DNA from: Bacteroidales bacterium
Lineage (GTDB): Bacteria; Bacteroidota; Bacteroidia; Bacteroidales; UBA12077
Direction of reading: 5' to 3'
Length of the DNA stretch: 64,000 nt
NCBI GenBank assembly: GCA_013138975.1
Contig: WTBR01000028.1
Coordinates: 62,001-126,000, forward strand
Below, piece by piece: positions 46,229 through 55,918 of the stretch (position 1 is the stretch's first letter; each line of letters starts with the position of its first letter). Both the position numbers and the translations under genes were made by a program. The notes beneath the pieces are model-generated. The model ran no database searches. It saw only the letters and a list, made by a program, of their open reading frames with translations, and was not told the DNA's origin.

Positions 46229-46669
46229 ACGGCTAATGCAACTCTTGCTTATGATATTGAGGGTGAGTACAAATGTAATGAGGGCTTATATTATCGGATA
46301 GGTGTTTTATTATTCGAAGCAGAGATGTGGTTTGACACATATCAAATTGAGAAAATTAACAAGAATACTTATAAAATGATTGGTTTTTGTAAATGGATAG
46401 ATAATGTATTATATTTTCAAATAGATGAATCTGGAAATATTTCTTATCCTGTTCAGTGGGATGGTTTAGATCAAATATTAAATTATTCACCTATATTTAC
46501 TTGTGCATCAAATCCAACTGACATGTCTAATGTTGAATGTGGCAATTCGAACTTTGTTGCTTTTGATGAAAATTACGGTAAGCTTTTACTAACAATGACC
46601 ATTGGATATTATAGCATTTTCGATTCGGAGCCACGTGAATTTTATCAGATACTTGAAAAAATAAATTAA
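46229..46669 (+). pseudogene. 3' part of a lipocalin-like/secreted protein gene
   Basis: An open frame continues unbroken from the IS right end (ANATLAYDIEGEYKCNEG…) to a TAA at 46669. An ATG at 46325 could start a 114-residue product, but the conserved-looking sequence clearly begins before it. The pattern (a short Asn-rich start, LAYDIEGEYKC, then beta strands with NTYKMIGFCKWIDNVLYFQI) resembles the mature part of small secreted beta-barrel lipoproteins of Bacteroidota. The 5' end with signal peptide is missing. Left of the IS lies a different gene, so the missing part is not simply across the element. Confidence 0.6.
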
Positions 46670-46681
46670 TCACAAATATCT

Positions 46682-46706
46682 AAATCCCGGCAGTTTGCCG
46701 GGATTT
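46682..46706 (+). terminator. Intrinsic terminator
   Basis: Perfect 10-bp stem AAATCCCGGC / GCCGGGATTT with loop AGTTT, followed by GTTGTTTTTT. It ends the plus-strand unit and lies between it and convergent murI. Confidence 0.9.
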
Positions 46707-46768
46707 GTTGTTTTTTAATTTACCTTTTCAAATTAAAATTATTTAATTGATTATAATATCAATTAATA

Positions 46769-47560
46769 TTACACTTGTTCAACCCTATAATTTTTGTTTG
46801 TAATTTTTCTTAGTATATTTTCAAGAATAGTAAATTCCCCTGAAGAATAAAAATTATAAAATGGTTCAATTTTCTGCAAATTTAATAAATCAAATTGTCC
46901 TAACACTCTCTTTGTCTGTTTAACAATTGCAAGCGTAGGATCAATTATCTTAACATTTATTGGTAATACTTTTTCTAACACCCCTATTAAAAAAGGATAA
47001 TGTGTACATCCTAATACTAAATGGTCAATATTTTTATCTATTAATGGGTTTATCAAAGTTCTAAGGTAGCTTTCTGTCGATGGCGCATTTACCATCCCCT
47101 TTTCTACAATATCAACTAGCTTATCGCCAACCTTAATATTTAGAACAACATCCTTTGCGTATTTCCTGCTAGTTTCAGTATATAATTTTCCGTTAAATGT
47201 TCCCTCAGTTGCGAGCACAGCAATGCTTTTGGTTTTAGAATTTTGAGCTGCTGGTTTAACCGCAGGCTCCATCCCAATAAATGGTATATCATATTTAGAT
47301 CTAAGAAAATCAATTGCTGCAGCAGTAGCTGTATTACATGCAACAATGATTGCTTTACATTCTTTCGAAATTAAAAAATCAACTACTTTAGTAACTAGAT
47401 TTATAATTGTTTCTTTATCCTTAGGACCATATGGACAGTTAGCACTATCTGCATAATAAATCACCGATTCATTGGGTAAAGATTTAACTAATTCTTTCCA
47501 TACAGTTAAACCTCCAACACCAGAATCAAATATACCAATTGGTTGATTATTCCTTATCAT
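46769..47560 (-). CDS. murI: Glutamate racemase
   Basis: Converts L- to D-glutamate for peptidoglycan. The 263-residue protein has the family start IGIFDSGVGGLTVWKEL, first catalytic Cys in IIVACNTATAAAIDFLR and second in HLVLGCTHYPFLIGVLEK; DSANCPYGPKDKE is also typical. Full length. It is the last gene of the minus-strand envelope block, but a strong terminator (47571-47597) sits between it and ompH, so it may depend on read-through or its own promoter. Confidence 0.95.
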   Translation of the reverse strand: MIRNNQPIGIFDSGVGGLTVWKELVKSLPNESVIYYADSANCPYGPKDKETIINLVTKVVDFLISKECKAIIVACNTATAAAIDFLRSKYDIPFIGMEPAVKPAAQNSKTKSIAVLATEGTFNGKLYTETSRKYAKDVVLNIKVGDKLVDIVEKGMVNAPSTESYLRTLINPLIDKNIDHLVLGCTHYPFLIGVLEKVLPINVKIIDPTLAIVKQTKRVLGQFDLLNLQKIEPFYNFYSSGEFTILENILRKITNKNYRVEQV

Positions 47561-47570
47561 AATAAAAAAA

Positions 47571-47597
47571 GACCATCTTTAAAGCTTAAAGATGGTC
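47571..47597 (-). terminator. Intrinsic terminator after ompH
   Basis: Perfect 12-bp stem GACCATCTTTAA / TTAAAGATGGTC with a 3-nt loop. On the minus strand it is followed by seven T. It lies 22 bp after the ompH stop and 11 bp before the murI start. Confidence 0.9.
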
Positions 47598-47619
47598 AAA
47601 AATATTTAATATTATTGTT

Positions 47620-48138
47620 TTATTCAATACCTAATTCTGCCTTTACTAATGGAAGAAGATCTATACTTTGTGCAGAGAAGTATAAAAGACCACCAGCACC
47701 AAGATCAAATACATAAGTAAATCCATTTGCCTTAGCTACTTTTTCTATAGCTGCTTGTGCCTTTTCCATTATTGGTTGAAATAATTCAGATTCTTTTTGT
47801 TGATAATCTTGCTGTGCGGTTTGTTGAAACTCTTGAACTCTACGTTGCATTTCTTGAAGTTCACTTTCTTTGGATTGTTTAACAAGATCCGAATATGCAT
47901 CTTGTTTTTCAAGATATGCATTTACCTTACTTTGGTACTCTACTTGCATTGCTTCCATTTCTTGCTGTAACATTTGACTATAAGCTTGCAAAGCTACTCC
48001 TGCACTATCTCTTTCAGGCATTACTGCAAGTAATTCATTCGAATTAATATGACCAAATTTATAATCCGTTTTTTGTGCAAAAGCACTTGATCCTGAAATT
48101 AAAACAGCAATCAATAAAATTTTAAATATTTTCTTCAT
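47620..48138 (-). CDS. OmpH/Skp-like periplasmic chaperone 2
   Basis: 172 residues with a signal peptide (LLIAVLISGSSAFAQ). The mature protein has the Skp layout: a short beta segment (FGHINSNELLAVMPERD), a long coiled coil rich in Gln and Glu (MLQQEMEAMQVEYQSKVNAY … QQDYQQKESELFQ) and a return to beta (NGFTYVFDLGAGGLLYFS). Skp holds unfolded outer-membrane proteins for BamA. It is the second of two tandem paralogues, 37 bp after the first. Confidence 0.9.
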   Translation of the reverse strand: MKKIFKILLIAVLISGSSAFAQKTDYKFGHINSNELLAVMPERDSAGVALQAYSQMLQQEMEAMQVEYQSKVNAYLEKQDAYSDLVKQSKESELQEMQRRVQEFQQTAQQDYQQKESELFQPIMEKAQAAIEKVAKANGFTYVFDLGAGGLLYFSAQSIDLLPLVKAELGIE

Positions 48139-48175
48139 CTGTTACTTTTTTTTATTTATATACAAATTTATAAAA

Positions 48176-48697
48176 TTAATTTTTATAGCCTAATTTTTCT
48201 AATACTTCGTCACTCTTGTCATACTTTGGATCAGTAAACAGAATAGTTGTTCCTGACGCAGTATCAAATATAATTGAATATTTACCTGATTCTGCAATAT
48301 CTTTTATTACATCATAAACTTCATCCTGAATAGGCTTAATAAGCTCCAAACGCTTCTTAAACAACTCGCCATTAGGCCCAAAGAATAATTTTTGTAAATT
48401 TTTAACAGCCCTATCTTTACTTGCAATTTCTGCTTCACGTTGCTTCATCATCTCTTTTGTTAGCAAAATCTTTTCAGCTTGATAATCTTGGTGCATTTTT
48501 TCGAGAATTAGGTGCTCTGCTTCAATTTCTTTTTGCCAATCAGTAGATAATTTATTCAATTTATCTTGTGCTGCTTTATATGCAGGAATATTATTTAATA
48601 TATATTCTGTATCAACAAATGCATATTTTTGTGCACAGATTACCGTTGTAGCAAATACAAGAATTAAACCAAAAAATATTCTCTTCATAGTAACCAT
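48176..48697 (-). CDS. OmpH/Skp-like periplasmic chaperone 1
   Basis: 173 residues with a signal peptide (FFGLILVFATTVICAQ). The start could be ATG 48697 or ATG 48688. The mature protein is YAFVDTEYILNNIPAYKAAQ, then a long coiled coil (KEIEAEHLILEKMHQDYQAE) and a beta end (KYSIIFDTASGTTILF). The pattern is as in Skp, although sequence identity to the neighbouring paralogue is modest. It begins 3 bp after the bamA stop, so the genes are co-transcribed. Confidence 0.9.
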   Translation of the reverse strand: MVTMKRIFFGLILVFATTVICAQKYAFVDTEYILNNIPAYKAAQDKLNKLSTDWQKEIEAEHLILEKMHQDYQAEKILLTKEMMKQREAEIASKDRAVKNLQKLFFGPNGELFKKRLELIKPIQDEVYDVIKDIAESGKYSIIFDTASGTTILFTDPKYDKSDEVLEKLGYKN

Positions 48698-48700
48698 TTT

Positions 48701-51304
48701 TTAAAACTGCTGACCTATCACAAAATGAAATTGACTTCCACCAGCGCCCGGTGCATTTGGAATTTCATCAAATCCATAACCCCAATCAATTCCTAACAAA
48801 CCAAACATAGGTAAAAATGCTCTTAAACCAACGCCAGCAGATCTTCGAATATTAAACGGATTAAAGTTATCCATATCAGACCATGCATTACCTGCCTCAA
48901 CAAATCCTAATACATAAATTGTTGCTTGTGGTTTTAAGGAAACAGGATAACGTAACTCAAAATTAATTTTTTCATAAACATTACCTAATTTCATGCCATT
49001 TGCATTCCTTGGAGTCAAGGAGCTATTCTCATATCCTCTTAGTGAGATATTATCAACACCATATAAACTATAACCAGACATACCATCACCTCCTAGTTCA
49101 AATTTACCAAAAGGAGAATATCCAACATCCTCATTATAATAACCTAAATACCCAAATTCGGTATTTGTTGCTAGAACTAAATCTTTCCAAATTTTTAGAT
49201 ACCATGCCCCTTTATATTTCCATTTATGATATTCTATCCATTTGTACTTTTCAGCATTCTCAACATCTAATATAGTTGTTTTTGTTCTTGCATCGGCAAT
49301 AGTTCCTGACGGTAAACCAGCATTATTATCATCTATTTCCTGATTTCTGGCATCAAGTGCTATAATTTCATCTCCAGACATTTTCCAAAAATCATCTCCC
49401 TTAAATAAAGAATATGGTGGAGTCAATTGTAAAGTTAATGAAAATGAAGATCCCATTCTCGGGTAAATTACCTGGTCAGTAGAATTTCGTGATAAAGTAG
49501 TAGTTAGACTAATATTATTTGATGTCCCATTCTGGAATATAAAGTAATCCCATTCATTCATATCATATCTTTGATAACCCAGTGAGTTAGAGAGAGTAAA
49601 ATAATCATCGGGTTTCTTTAATCTTTTACCAATCCCCACAGAAGCACCAAAAATTTTCATGTACTCACTTCCGGCCTCAAATAAATAGTTTGTTTTTTTC
49701 TGGATAGTATAATACGCTGATACTGATAGCGATACTGGCTTTTTACCACCTAACCAAGGTTCTACAAAACTAGCGCTATAAGCAGAATAATATTGACCAT
49801 TTGTTTGAGCTCTTAAACTTAATGTTTGTCCATCACCTGAAGGAACCGGTCGCCATGCTCCCTTTTTAAACACACTTCTAGCAGAAAAATTACTAAATCT
49901 TAATCCAAGTGTACCTACAAACATATTGTTTCCCCAACCTCCAGATACTTCAAGTTGATCTGTCGATTTTTCCACTAAGCTATACTCTAAATCAACTAAA
50001 CCTTCGGCCTGATTTATATTAATTGGATCAATGCCAAATTGTTCCGGATCGAAATACCCTAGCTGAGAAAGATCTCTCTGAGATCGTATTATTTCAGATT
50101 TACTAAATAATTTTCCGGGTTTTGTCCTTAATTCTCTTCTTACAATATGCTCATTCGTTTTTGTATTTCCTCTAATTATAACTTTATTTAAGCTAAATCT
50201 TTCACCTTCCGTAATTCGCATTTGAATATCAACTGAATCAGTTTCAACTTTCATAATAATAGGAGTAGCATTAAAAAACAGAAAACCTTCGTCAAGATAC
50301 AAACCACTTACAGCATCTTCATCAATATTTAATCTTGCATAAAGCAATTCTGTATCATACGGATCTCCTTTTTTTACTTTAAGCACTCTACCAAGTCCGG
50401 CTGAGGTATATTTAGTATTTCCAACCCAATCAATATTTCTAAAAAAGTATTGATTCCCTTCACTTATATGCAAATCAATTGCAATTCTTTTAGGACTTAC
50501 TTCATAAACAGAATCAATTATAATTTCGGCATCTCTATACCCTTCTGAATTATATTTACTTATAATTAGTTTTTTATCATTCTCATACTCCTCATCAACA
50601 TATTTTGAGCCCTTAAAAAAGTTTATATCCACTTGTTTTGTTTCCTTCATCGCTCTTTTAATTTTTGAATCTGCAAAAACGGTGTTCCCGTGAACGTTAA
50701 TCTCTTTAATTTTTACTTTTTCACCCTTCTCAATATGAATTTTAAGCTTAACATTATTTAAGCCTGCAACTGTATCATCTGATTGTACAATATCAATTAC
50801 AGAATTTAAATATTTTTTGTCATATAAATATTTTTTTATTATTCGCTCAGATTTATTAATTAGATTCTCTGTAACTTGCATTCCTCGTTTTAACTCAAGT
50901 TTTTCTCTAATATCACTTTCTTTAGCTTTTTTTAATCCAATAATTTCTAACTCAGATAATCTATGTCGCTCTTGAAGAAAAAATTCTAAACTAACACTAT
51001 CTTTATCAATTTTGGATACGTAAATTTTTGCATCTGAAAACAATCCTTGATCCCAAAGTTTTTGAATTGCTTTAGTTATATCATCTCCAGGAATTACAAT
51101 TTCTTTCCCGATAACTAAACCTGATAAATTAACTAATATATTTTCGTCAAGGTATTTAATACCAATTACATTAACTTCTTTTAAAATGTATTCCTGAGGC
51201 TTTTTATAATCAGAAACAGGCATTTCCCCGTAATTGATTTCCTGAGCAGAAATAGATGTAACCATTAAAGCTAAAATTATACCGTATAAGAATTTGCTTA
51301 TCAT
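48701..51304 (-). CDS. bamA: Outer membrane protein assembly factor BamA
   Basis: The core insertase of outer-membrane beta-barrels, 867 residues. A signal peptide (FLYGIILALMVTSISAQ) is followed by five POTRA domains (residues about 40-440; for example EVNVIGIKYLDENILVNLSG and VIIRGNTKTNEHIVRRELRT) and a 16-strand barrel (about 450-867). The VRGF-like motif of the barrel reads SLRGYENSSLTPR here. The C-terminal strand ends FHFVIGQQF with the terminal Phe. Located between uppS and two ompH genes, the standard Bacteroidota order. Confidence 0.95.
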   Translation of the reverse strand: MISKFLYGIILALMVTSISAQEINYGEMPVSDYKKPQEYILKEVNVIGIKYLDENILVNLSGLVIGKEIVIPGDDITKAIQKLWDQGLFSDAKIYVSKIDKDSVSLEFFLQERHRLSELEIIGLKKAKESDIREKLELKRGMQVTENLINKSERIIKKYLYDKKYLNSVIDIVQSDDTVAGLNNVKLKIHIEKGEKVKIKEINVHGNTVFADSKIKRAMKETKQVDINFFKGSKYVDEEYENDKKLIISKYNSEGYRDAEIIIDSVYEVSPKRIAIDLHISEGNQYFFRNIDWVGNTKYTSAGLGRVLKVKKGDPYDTELLYARLNIDEDAVSGLYLDEGFLFFNATPIIMKVETDSVDIQMRITEGERFSLNKVIIRGNTKTNEHIVRRELRTKPGKLFSKSEIIRSQRDLSQLGYFDPEQFGIDPININQAEGLVDLEYSLVEKSTDQLEVSGGWGNNMFVGTLGLRFSNFSARSVFKKGAWRPVPSGDGQTLSLRAQTNGQYYSAYSASFVEPWLGGKKPVSLSVSAYYTIQKKTNYLFEAGSEYMKIFGASVGIGKRLKKPDDYFTLSNSLGYQRYDMNEWDYFIFQNGTSNNISLTTTLSRNSTDQVIYPRMGSSFSLTLQLTPPYSLFKGDDFWKMSGDEIIALDARNQEIDDNNAGLPSGTIADARTKTTILDVENAEKYKWIEYHKWKYKGAWYLKIWKDLVLATNTEFGYLGYYNEDVGYSPFGKFELGGDGMSGYSLYGVDNISLRGYENSSLTPRNANGMKLGNVYEKINFELRYPVSLKPQATIYVLGFVEAGNAWSDMDNFNPFNIRRSAGVGLRAFLPMFGLLGIDWGYGFDEIPNAPGAGGSQFHFVIGQQF

Positions 51305-51329
51305 TCTTTTAAATTCAATTTTATTATTA

Positions 51330-52070
51330 TTAATTTAATTGTTCACTAATTTTACCAAAACGACGTTCTCTTTTTTGATAATCAATAATCGCTTCGTACA
51401 AATTTTCTCTTCTAAAATCTGGCCATAAAGTTTCTGTAAAATATAACTCAGAGTATGCTATTTGCCAAATTAAGAAATTACTAATTCTATATTCACCACT
51501 GGTTCTAATAAGTAAATCAGGATCAGGAATGTTTTTTGTATTTAAGAATCCTTCGAAAAACTCATTGTCAATACTGTTAATATCAATTGATGTATTATTA
51601 TTTTCTTTAATAATTTCTTTAACCGCGTTAATAATCTCCCATCTTGCACTATAATTCAACGCTAAAACCAATGATAATCCGGTGTTTTGAGATGTTTTAT
51701 TTATCAATTCATTTAAGTTTTTACTAACTTTTTTTGGTAATCCATCAATATTGCCAATTGTTAATAAACGAACATTGTTTTTTAATAGTGTGTCTGTTTC
51801 AGAATTTATTGTAGCAATTAATAATGACATTAAGGCATCCACTTCTTGCTTTGGTCTATTCCAATTTTCAGTTGAAAAAGCATATAAAGTTAGAAACTGA
51901 ATTCCCAACTCTGCTGCACCTTCTACTGAATCGCGAACAGCTTTGACACCATTTTTATGCCCAAAAATTCTTTGATTCCCTTTTTTTTTCGCCCATCTTC
52001 CATTTCCGTCCATTATAACAGCAATATGCTTCGGAAGATTTTCTATATCAATTTTACTCTTTAAATCCAT
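51330..52070 (-). CDS. uppS: Isoprenyl transferase (undecaprenyl diphosphate synthase)
   Basis: Makes the C55 lipid carrier for cell-wall and LPS sugars. The 246-residue protein shows HIAVIMDGNGRWAKKKG (Mg-binding Asp), GHKNGVKAVRDSVEG, TLYAFSTENWNRPKQEV and the C-terminal DLLIRTSGEYRISNFLIWQ and SELYFTETLWPDF. All motifs of cis-prenyltransferases are present. It is 25 bp upstream of bamA and 3 bp downstream of the PorG-like gene. Confidence 0.96.
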   Translation of the reverse strand: MDLKSKIDIENLPKHIAVIMDGNGRWAKKKGNQRIFGHKNGVKAVRDSVEGAAELGIQFLTLYAFSTENWNRPKQEVDALMSLLIATINSETDTLLKNNVRLLTIGNIDGLPKKVSKNLNELINKTSQNTGLSLVLALNYSARWEIINAVKEIIKENNNTSIDINSIDNEFFEGFLNTKNIPDPDLLIRTSGEYRISNFLIWQIAYSELYFTETLWPDFRRENLYEAIIDYQKRERRFGKISEQLN

Positions 52071-52073
52071 TTC

Positions 52074-52742
52074 CTATTTATAAATCGGACAATCAATCTT
52101 ATCTTTAAACAGTTTATAAGTTAAAAATACTCCGCAAAAAGAATACCAGTCATCATTATGAATTACTGGTGAATTATCAGTATCCTGAATATTTATAACT
52201 CCATCAATCTGATCATTAAATGTTTTTTGATAACTCCACTGCAAGCCTAAAGTTAAGCGCTCAAAGATATTATATTTAATTCCTAATCCAAAAGGAATTG
52301 TAACAGGATTTTCAATCCCTCCCGAGCCAATTAAATAGCTGCCTCCTATCCCCATAAATATAAATGGTGCAAACCTATCTTTATTCTTTTTTATATAGCC
52401 TGAACTTGAATATGGCAAGAAATTAAATTCAAATAATACAGAAACATCAATTAGACCTGTTGAAAAAGAAGCTCCCCGTAGCTGATTTTCTAAATTATTA
52501 AAATCACTATCGTTTCCACTTAATTTCCCATAGACTCCTTTTAAACTTGTAGAAAGATGTTTTGAAAGATTATATTTGAATATTATTCCGTATGCCATCG
52601 AAGGTGAATAAAATATTCTTGATGGATTAATATCACCTTGATAATATGAAGTGCCCAGAATTACGCCCAATTCTGATTTACTTTGACTGTATAGTATATT
52701 AGCTGAATAAATAAATAGAACCAACAATAAATATTTCTTCAT
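52074..52742 (-). CDS. PorG-like (DUF6089) outer-membrane protein, copy 2
   Basis: 222 residues. A signal peptide (LLVLFIYSANILYSQ) is followed by a small barrel beginning KSELGVILGTSYYQGDINPS, with SMAYGIIFKYNLSKHLSTSL. The GxSxYxGD-type opening is the mark of DUF6089/PorG proteins. PorG is the outer-membrane component linked to the T9SS ring PorK/PorN, and in Porphyromonas its gene also precedes uppS. This position makes it the best PorG candidate in the window. A paralogue lies 16 bp upstream. Confidence 0.8.
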   Translation of the reverse strand: MKKYLLLVLFIYSANILYSQSKSELGVILGTSYYQGDINPSRIFYSPSMAYGIIFKYNLSKHLSTSLKGVYGKLSGNDSDFNNLENQLRGASFSTGLIDVSVLFEFNFLPYSSSGYIKKNKDRFAPFIFMGIGGSYLIGSGGIENPVTIPFGLGIKYNIFERLTLGLQWSYQKTFNDQIDGVINIQDTDNSPVIHNDDWYSFCGVFLTYKLFKDKIDCPIYK

Positions 52743-52758
52743 TTTTCTAAAATCAATT

Positions 52759-53502
52759 TTACCTTCTTCGTTTTGTTCTTTTAATTTTAGTTGAAACGTT
52801 TATTACTGTAAAATAGTATACATCATTATACTCATTCGCATCACTTTTCGAATTTAATCCATCAATAAAATCAGTTGTTGTTACATGCCCTCCAATTTCA
52901 AGTCCAATATATGTTGAACTGGTTAATGGATATTTCAATCCAATTCCGACAGGAATTACAAATGTTAAGTGTTTATCATCTGTAAATCTTGGTTCATTAA
53001 TTAAATTATCTTGTGCTGTCACTTTATAATATGCTCCTCCAATACCTGTAAAAACATATAAATTAATACTTGTATTAAATTTATTTACTTTTCCACGCAT
53101 AGACATTCTATTATACGACACCATTTGCGCTTCTTTTGTAATATGGTATTCAACATGACCAGATAATTGATAAATATTAGTAGTAAACGAATAATTTCTC
53201 AATTCATTAAAAGAATTAGCATCAGATCCATGCATATTAGCGAAAGTTAAATTTCCCTTTACGGCAATACGTTCTTTCATTTTATAATGATATCCAACTG
53301 CAAGAAGAGGTCTTGAATAAGCTACATCAAGATCGGAAAAACCCGAGGCATCCGCTTCTGACGCACCTCCAATGTCTCCGAAATAATTAGATATGCCTAT
53401 TCCGTAAGTATAGGCGTATCTAGATAATTTCCAGTTTTGAGAAAACACAAAACTTGAAACTAACAAAAAACAAAACAATAATATGTATTTTAAGGCTTTC
53501 AT
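52759..53502 (-). CDS. PorG-like (DUF6089) outer-membrane protein, copy 1
   Basis: 247 residues with a signal peptide (LLFCFLLVSSFVFSQ). The barrel starts SRYAYTYGIGISNYFGDIGG, the DUF6089 pattern, and ends with strands YFTVINVSTKIKR followed by a basic tail rather than a terminal aromatic residue. It is longer than the neighbouring paralogue, with an extra loop (GASEADASGFSDLDVAY). Two tandem PorG-like genes in front of uppS suggest a duplication. Which of them serves T9SS cannot be read from sequence. Confidence 0.78.
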   Translation of the reverse strand: MKALKYILLFCFLLVSSFVFSQNWKLSRYAYTYGIGISNYFGDIGGASEADASGFSDLDVAYSRPLLAVGYHYKMKERIAVKGNLTFANMHGSDANSFNELRNYSFTTNIYQLSGHVEYHITKEAQMVSYNRMSMRGKVNKFNTSINLYVFTGIGGAYYKVTAQDNLINEPRFTDDKHLTFVIPVGIGLKYPLTSSTYIGLEIGGHVTTTDFIDGLNSKSDANEYNDVYYFTVINVSTKIKRTKRRR

Positions 53503-53617
53503 AAATAATAATCAAAGATATGCAAAATTATCTTTTTTTATTTAAATCTTTAATGGGCATAATATATTAACTTAAAAAGTTTACTGTTTAAACGCTTCAT
53601 TTTTATTTATATTATAG

Positions 53618-54496
53618 TTAATTTCTTTTGTCAACGCCCCACATCAGCTTATTTCGTAATGTTTTATAGAAGCTTGTGCTATTTAGTTTTATTAGCTTTA
53701 TTTTAAATTCCGCTTTACTTATTATTATTTCTTCGGTATTTTTTATCATAATTGACCTATGATCTAATGATAAAATATAATTAAGTGAACGCCCATCCAA
53801 TTTTAATTTCAACTTACTTGTATCGGGAAGCACAATTGGTCTAACTGTTAAATTGTGAGGTGAGATTGGTGAAATAATAAAATTCCCGGATTGAGGAACT
53901 ATTATAGGTCCCCCTACGCTTAATGAATATGCTGTTGATCCTGTTGGAGTTGAAACAAGCAAACCATCTGCCCAATAAGTATTTAAGAACTCATCATCAA
54001 TGTGTACCTGAACAGTGATCATTGCAGAATCAACCTTTTGTACAGCTATTTCATTTAAACTATATGGGAATTCTTTAAATAATCCTGACGTAGATTCTAG
54101 TTTAATTAAAGATCTCTCATCTATTGTAAATTTCTTTGCAAATATAGCGTTTAACGCCGGTTCAATATTATCTTTTGATATACTTGCTAAAAAGCCTAAC
54201 CTACCAGTATTAAGTCCTACAATTGGAATATTTGAATCTCGAACTATTGTTATTGCATCTAATATAGTTCCATCACCGCCAATACTAAACAATAAATCAA
54301 CATCATTTTTGATTTCAAGGTGCTTTGAAAATACTGATACTAAGTTGGAATTTAAATCAATCTCTTTAATTAAAAAATCAAAGAATTTTTTATAAATAGT
54401 AATTTCAATATTATTTGAATAAAGAATTTCAAAGAATTTTTTCACATATTCTTTAAATCCCGAATCAAAATTTCGACCATATATAGCTACTTTCAT
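53618..54496 (-). CDS. nadK: NAD kinase
   Basis: Phosphorylates NAD to NADP. The 292-residue protein (ATG 54496, which directly abuts the stop of the preceding gene; the in-frame TTG 54508 is unlikely) shows the signature LLFSIGGDGTILDAI, GLNTGRLGFLAS and the SPTGSTAYS-type motif VSTPTGSTAYSLSVGGPI. PISPHNLTVRPIVLPD is the conserved C-terminal element. It is the first soluble enzyme of the minus-strand envelope block, overlapping or abutting the barrel gene upstream. Confidence 0.95.
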   Translation of the reverse strand: MKVAIYGRNFDSGFKEYVKKFFEILYSNNIEITIYKKFFDFLIKEIDLNSNLVSVFSKHLEIKNDVDLLFSIGGDGTILDAITIVRDSNIPIVGLNTGRLGFLASISKDNIEPALNAIFAKKFTIDERSLIKLESTSGLFKEFPYSLNEIAVQKVDSAMITVQVHIDDEFLNTYWADGLLVSTPTGSTAYSLSVGGPIIVPQSGNFIISPISPHNLTVRPIVLPDTSKLKLKLDGRSLNYILSLDHRSIMIKNTEEIIISKAEFKIKLIKLNSTSFYKTLRNKLMWGVDKRN

Positions 54497-54497
54497 T

Positions 54498-55910
54498 CTA
54501 ATCGTCAATTATTGGAGCTCCAAGGTGAAAAAATATTCCGTGTTCTCCAAATTTATTTAATGAATACTCAATTCGCAAAACTTTATCGTAATATGTTACA
54601 AGATCAATACCAACTCCTCCGCTGTATAAAAATTCGTTTGTTAATTTACTATTCATAACCTCGTTTGAATTGGCATAACCTGTATCAAAAAACAAATTAA
54701 TATATAATGCATAATGTACCTTGCTAAATTTATTTGATGAAATAAACTTTAAATCAAAATTAGTTTGAGGAATTATTTCATATTTCAGATTTGTTTTAGA
54801 AATGTAATGATTATCGCTTTTTGAAACGTAATATTCCATTCCTCTTATATAATTATCACAACCTAAAGATTCCAAAAAATAAAATGAATTGCTATTATTT
54901 ATATTCATTTTTCCTAAAATACTAGTGCTCACAAAAAACTTATCAGTAAATTGATAATTCTCTTCAATTATTGATCTTAATTCAAAATTGCCTTTATCAG
55001 ACAATATTCCTAAACCATTTTTAAGCGCTGAAAAATACGCACGAAATCCATTCAATGGATAAATTTTCGAATCTCTTGTATCATAATCAATATCATATCC
55101 TACCGTAAAGAAGGCAATCTCGCTTTTATTATCGAAAAAATAATTATTATTTAATGCAACAACAGAATCATTGAGGTATACATTAGTAAATTTAAAATTT
55201 AAAAGATGATCTGTATTATGCCGGGGACGATAAGTGTAAAAATTAGAAATCTTTAATGTTTTTCTAGAATACTCTCTTGTTAACTTTACATATTCCAATT
55301 CATCGTTTGCAATTTGAAAAGCAATTTCATGATTCTGAATATAATCAATGTCAAAACCAAAACCCAATTTTTGTAGTTTGTCAATAAACGGCTTATAATA
55401 ATACATGTTATATCTATTATTATGTCCAAAAATTGTTTTCAGTATTAATGTTTCTTTTCTCCCCCGAAAATTATTTATCAAAAAAAACAAACCATAATCT
55501 ATTCTAGACCATTCCTCGTTTTTAAGAAATGAACTAAAATTCCTATCAGCATGTTCTAATACAGGATATGGCCAAATATACCAACGTTCTTGAAGTTCGA
55601 TAAAAACATTAATTCCATTTAAATCCTCAATATATTTAATTGTTACAAAATTAAACAATGCTGTATTCAATAAATTTTCATTTGATCTTGTTATTAGTGA
55701 CTTCAATTCTGTTTTTAAAACATTGTCACCTACATTGAACAATAATTCTCTGTATATTATTTCATTTTTGGTGATTTTATTCCCAATTAATTCTATTTTG
55801 TTTATAATTAATACATCTGTACTGTCAACATTTTCTTGAGAAAATGAGATCATAATAAATATAAAATTGAATATTATAGAAAGTGCTATTTTATTAAATA
55901 ATGAAGTCAT
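54498..55910 (-). CDS. BamA/TamA-like outer-membrane protein, single POTRA
   Basis: 470 residues. A signal peptide (IFNFIFIMISFSQ) is followed by one POTRA-like domain (INKIELIGNKITKNEIIYRE, residues about 33-110) and a barrel of the surface-antigen/Omp85 type (DTRDSKIYPLNGFRAYFSAL and GGVGIDLVTYYDKVLRIEYS). It is much shorter than BamA and has only one POTRA, so it is an Omp85 relative of unknown role. It is tightly linked to nadK (1-bp gap) and the CBS gene (8-bp gap). The end FHLGAPIIDD is not aromatic. Confidence 0.8.
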   Translation of the reverse strand: MTSLFNKIALSIIFNFIFIMISFSQENVDSTDVLIINKIELIGNKITKNEIIYRELLFNVGDNVLKTELKSLITRSNENLLNTALFNFVTIKYIEDLNGINVFIELQERWYIWPYPVLEHADRNFSSFLKNEEWSRIDYGLFFLINNFRGRKETLILKTIFGHNNRYNMYYYKPFIDKLQKLGFGFDIDYIQNHEIAFQIANDELEYVKLTREYSRKTLKISNFYTYRPRHNTDHLLNFKFTNVYLNDSVVALNNNYFFDNKSEIAFFTVGYDIDYDTRDSKIYPLNGFRAYFSALKNGLGILSDKGNFELRSIIEENYQFTDKFFVSTSILGKMNINNSNSFYFLESLGCDNYIRGMEYYVSKSDNHYISKTNLKYEIIPQTNFDLKFISSNKFSKVHYALYINLFFDTGYANSNEVMNSKLTNEFLYSGGVGIDLVTYYDKVLRIEYSLNKFGEHGIFFHLGAPIIDD

Positions 55911-55918
55911 ATATGCGT

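Noticed and set aside
44496..46232. ACGG flanks as proof of a simple IS insertion
   Set aside because: A 4-bp match can occur by chance, and the flanking genes do not join into one reading frame.
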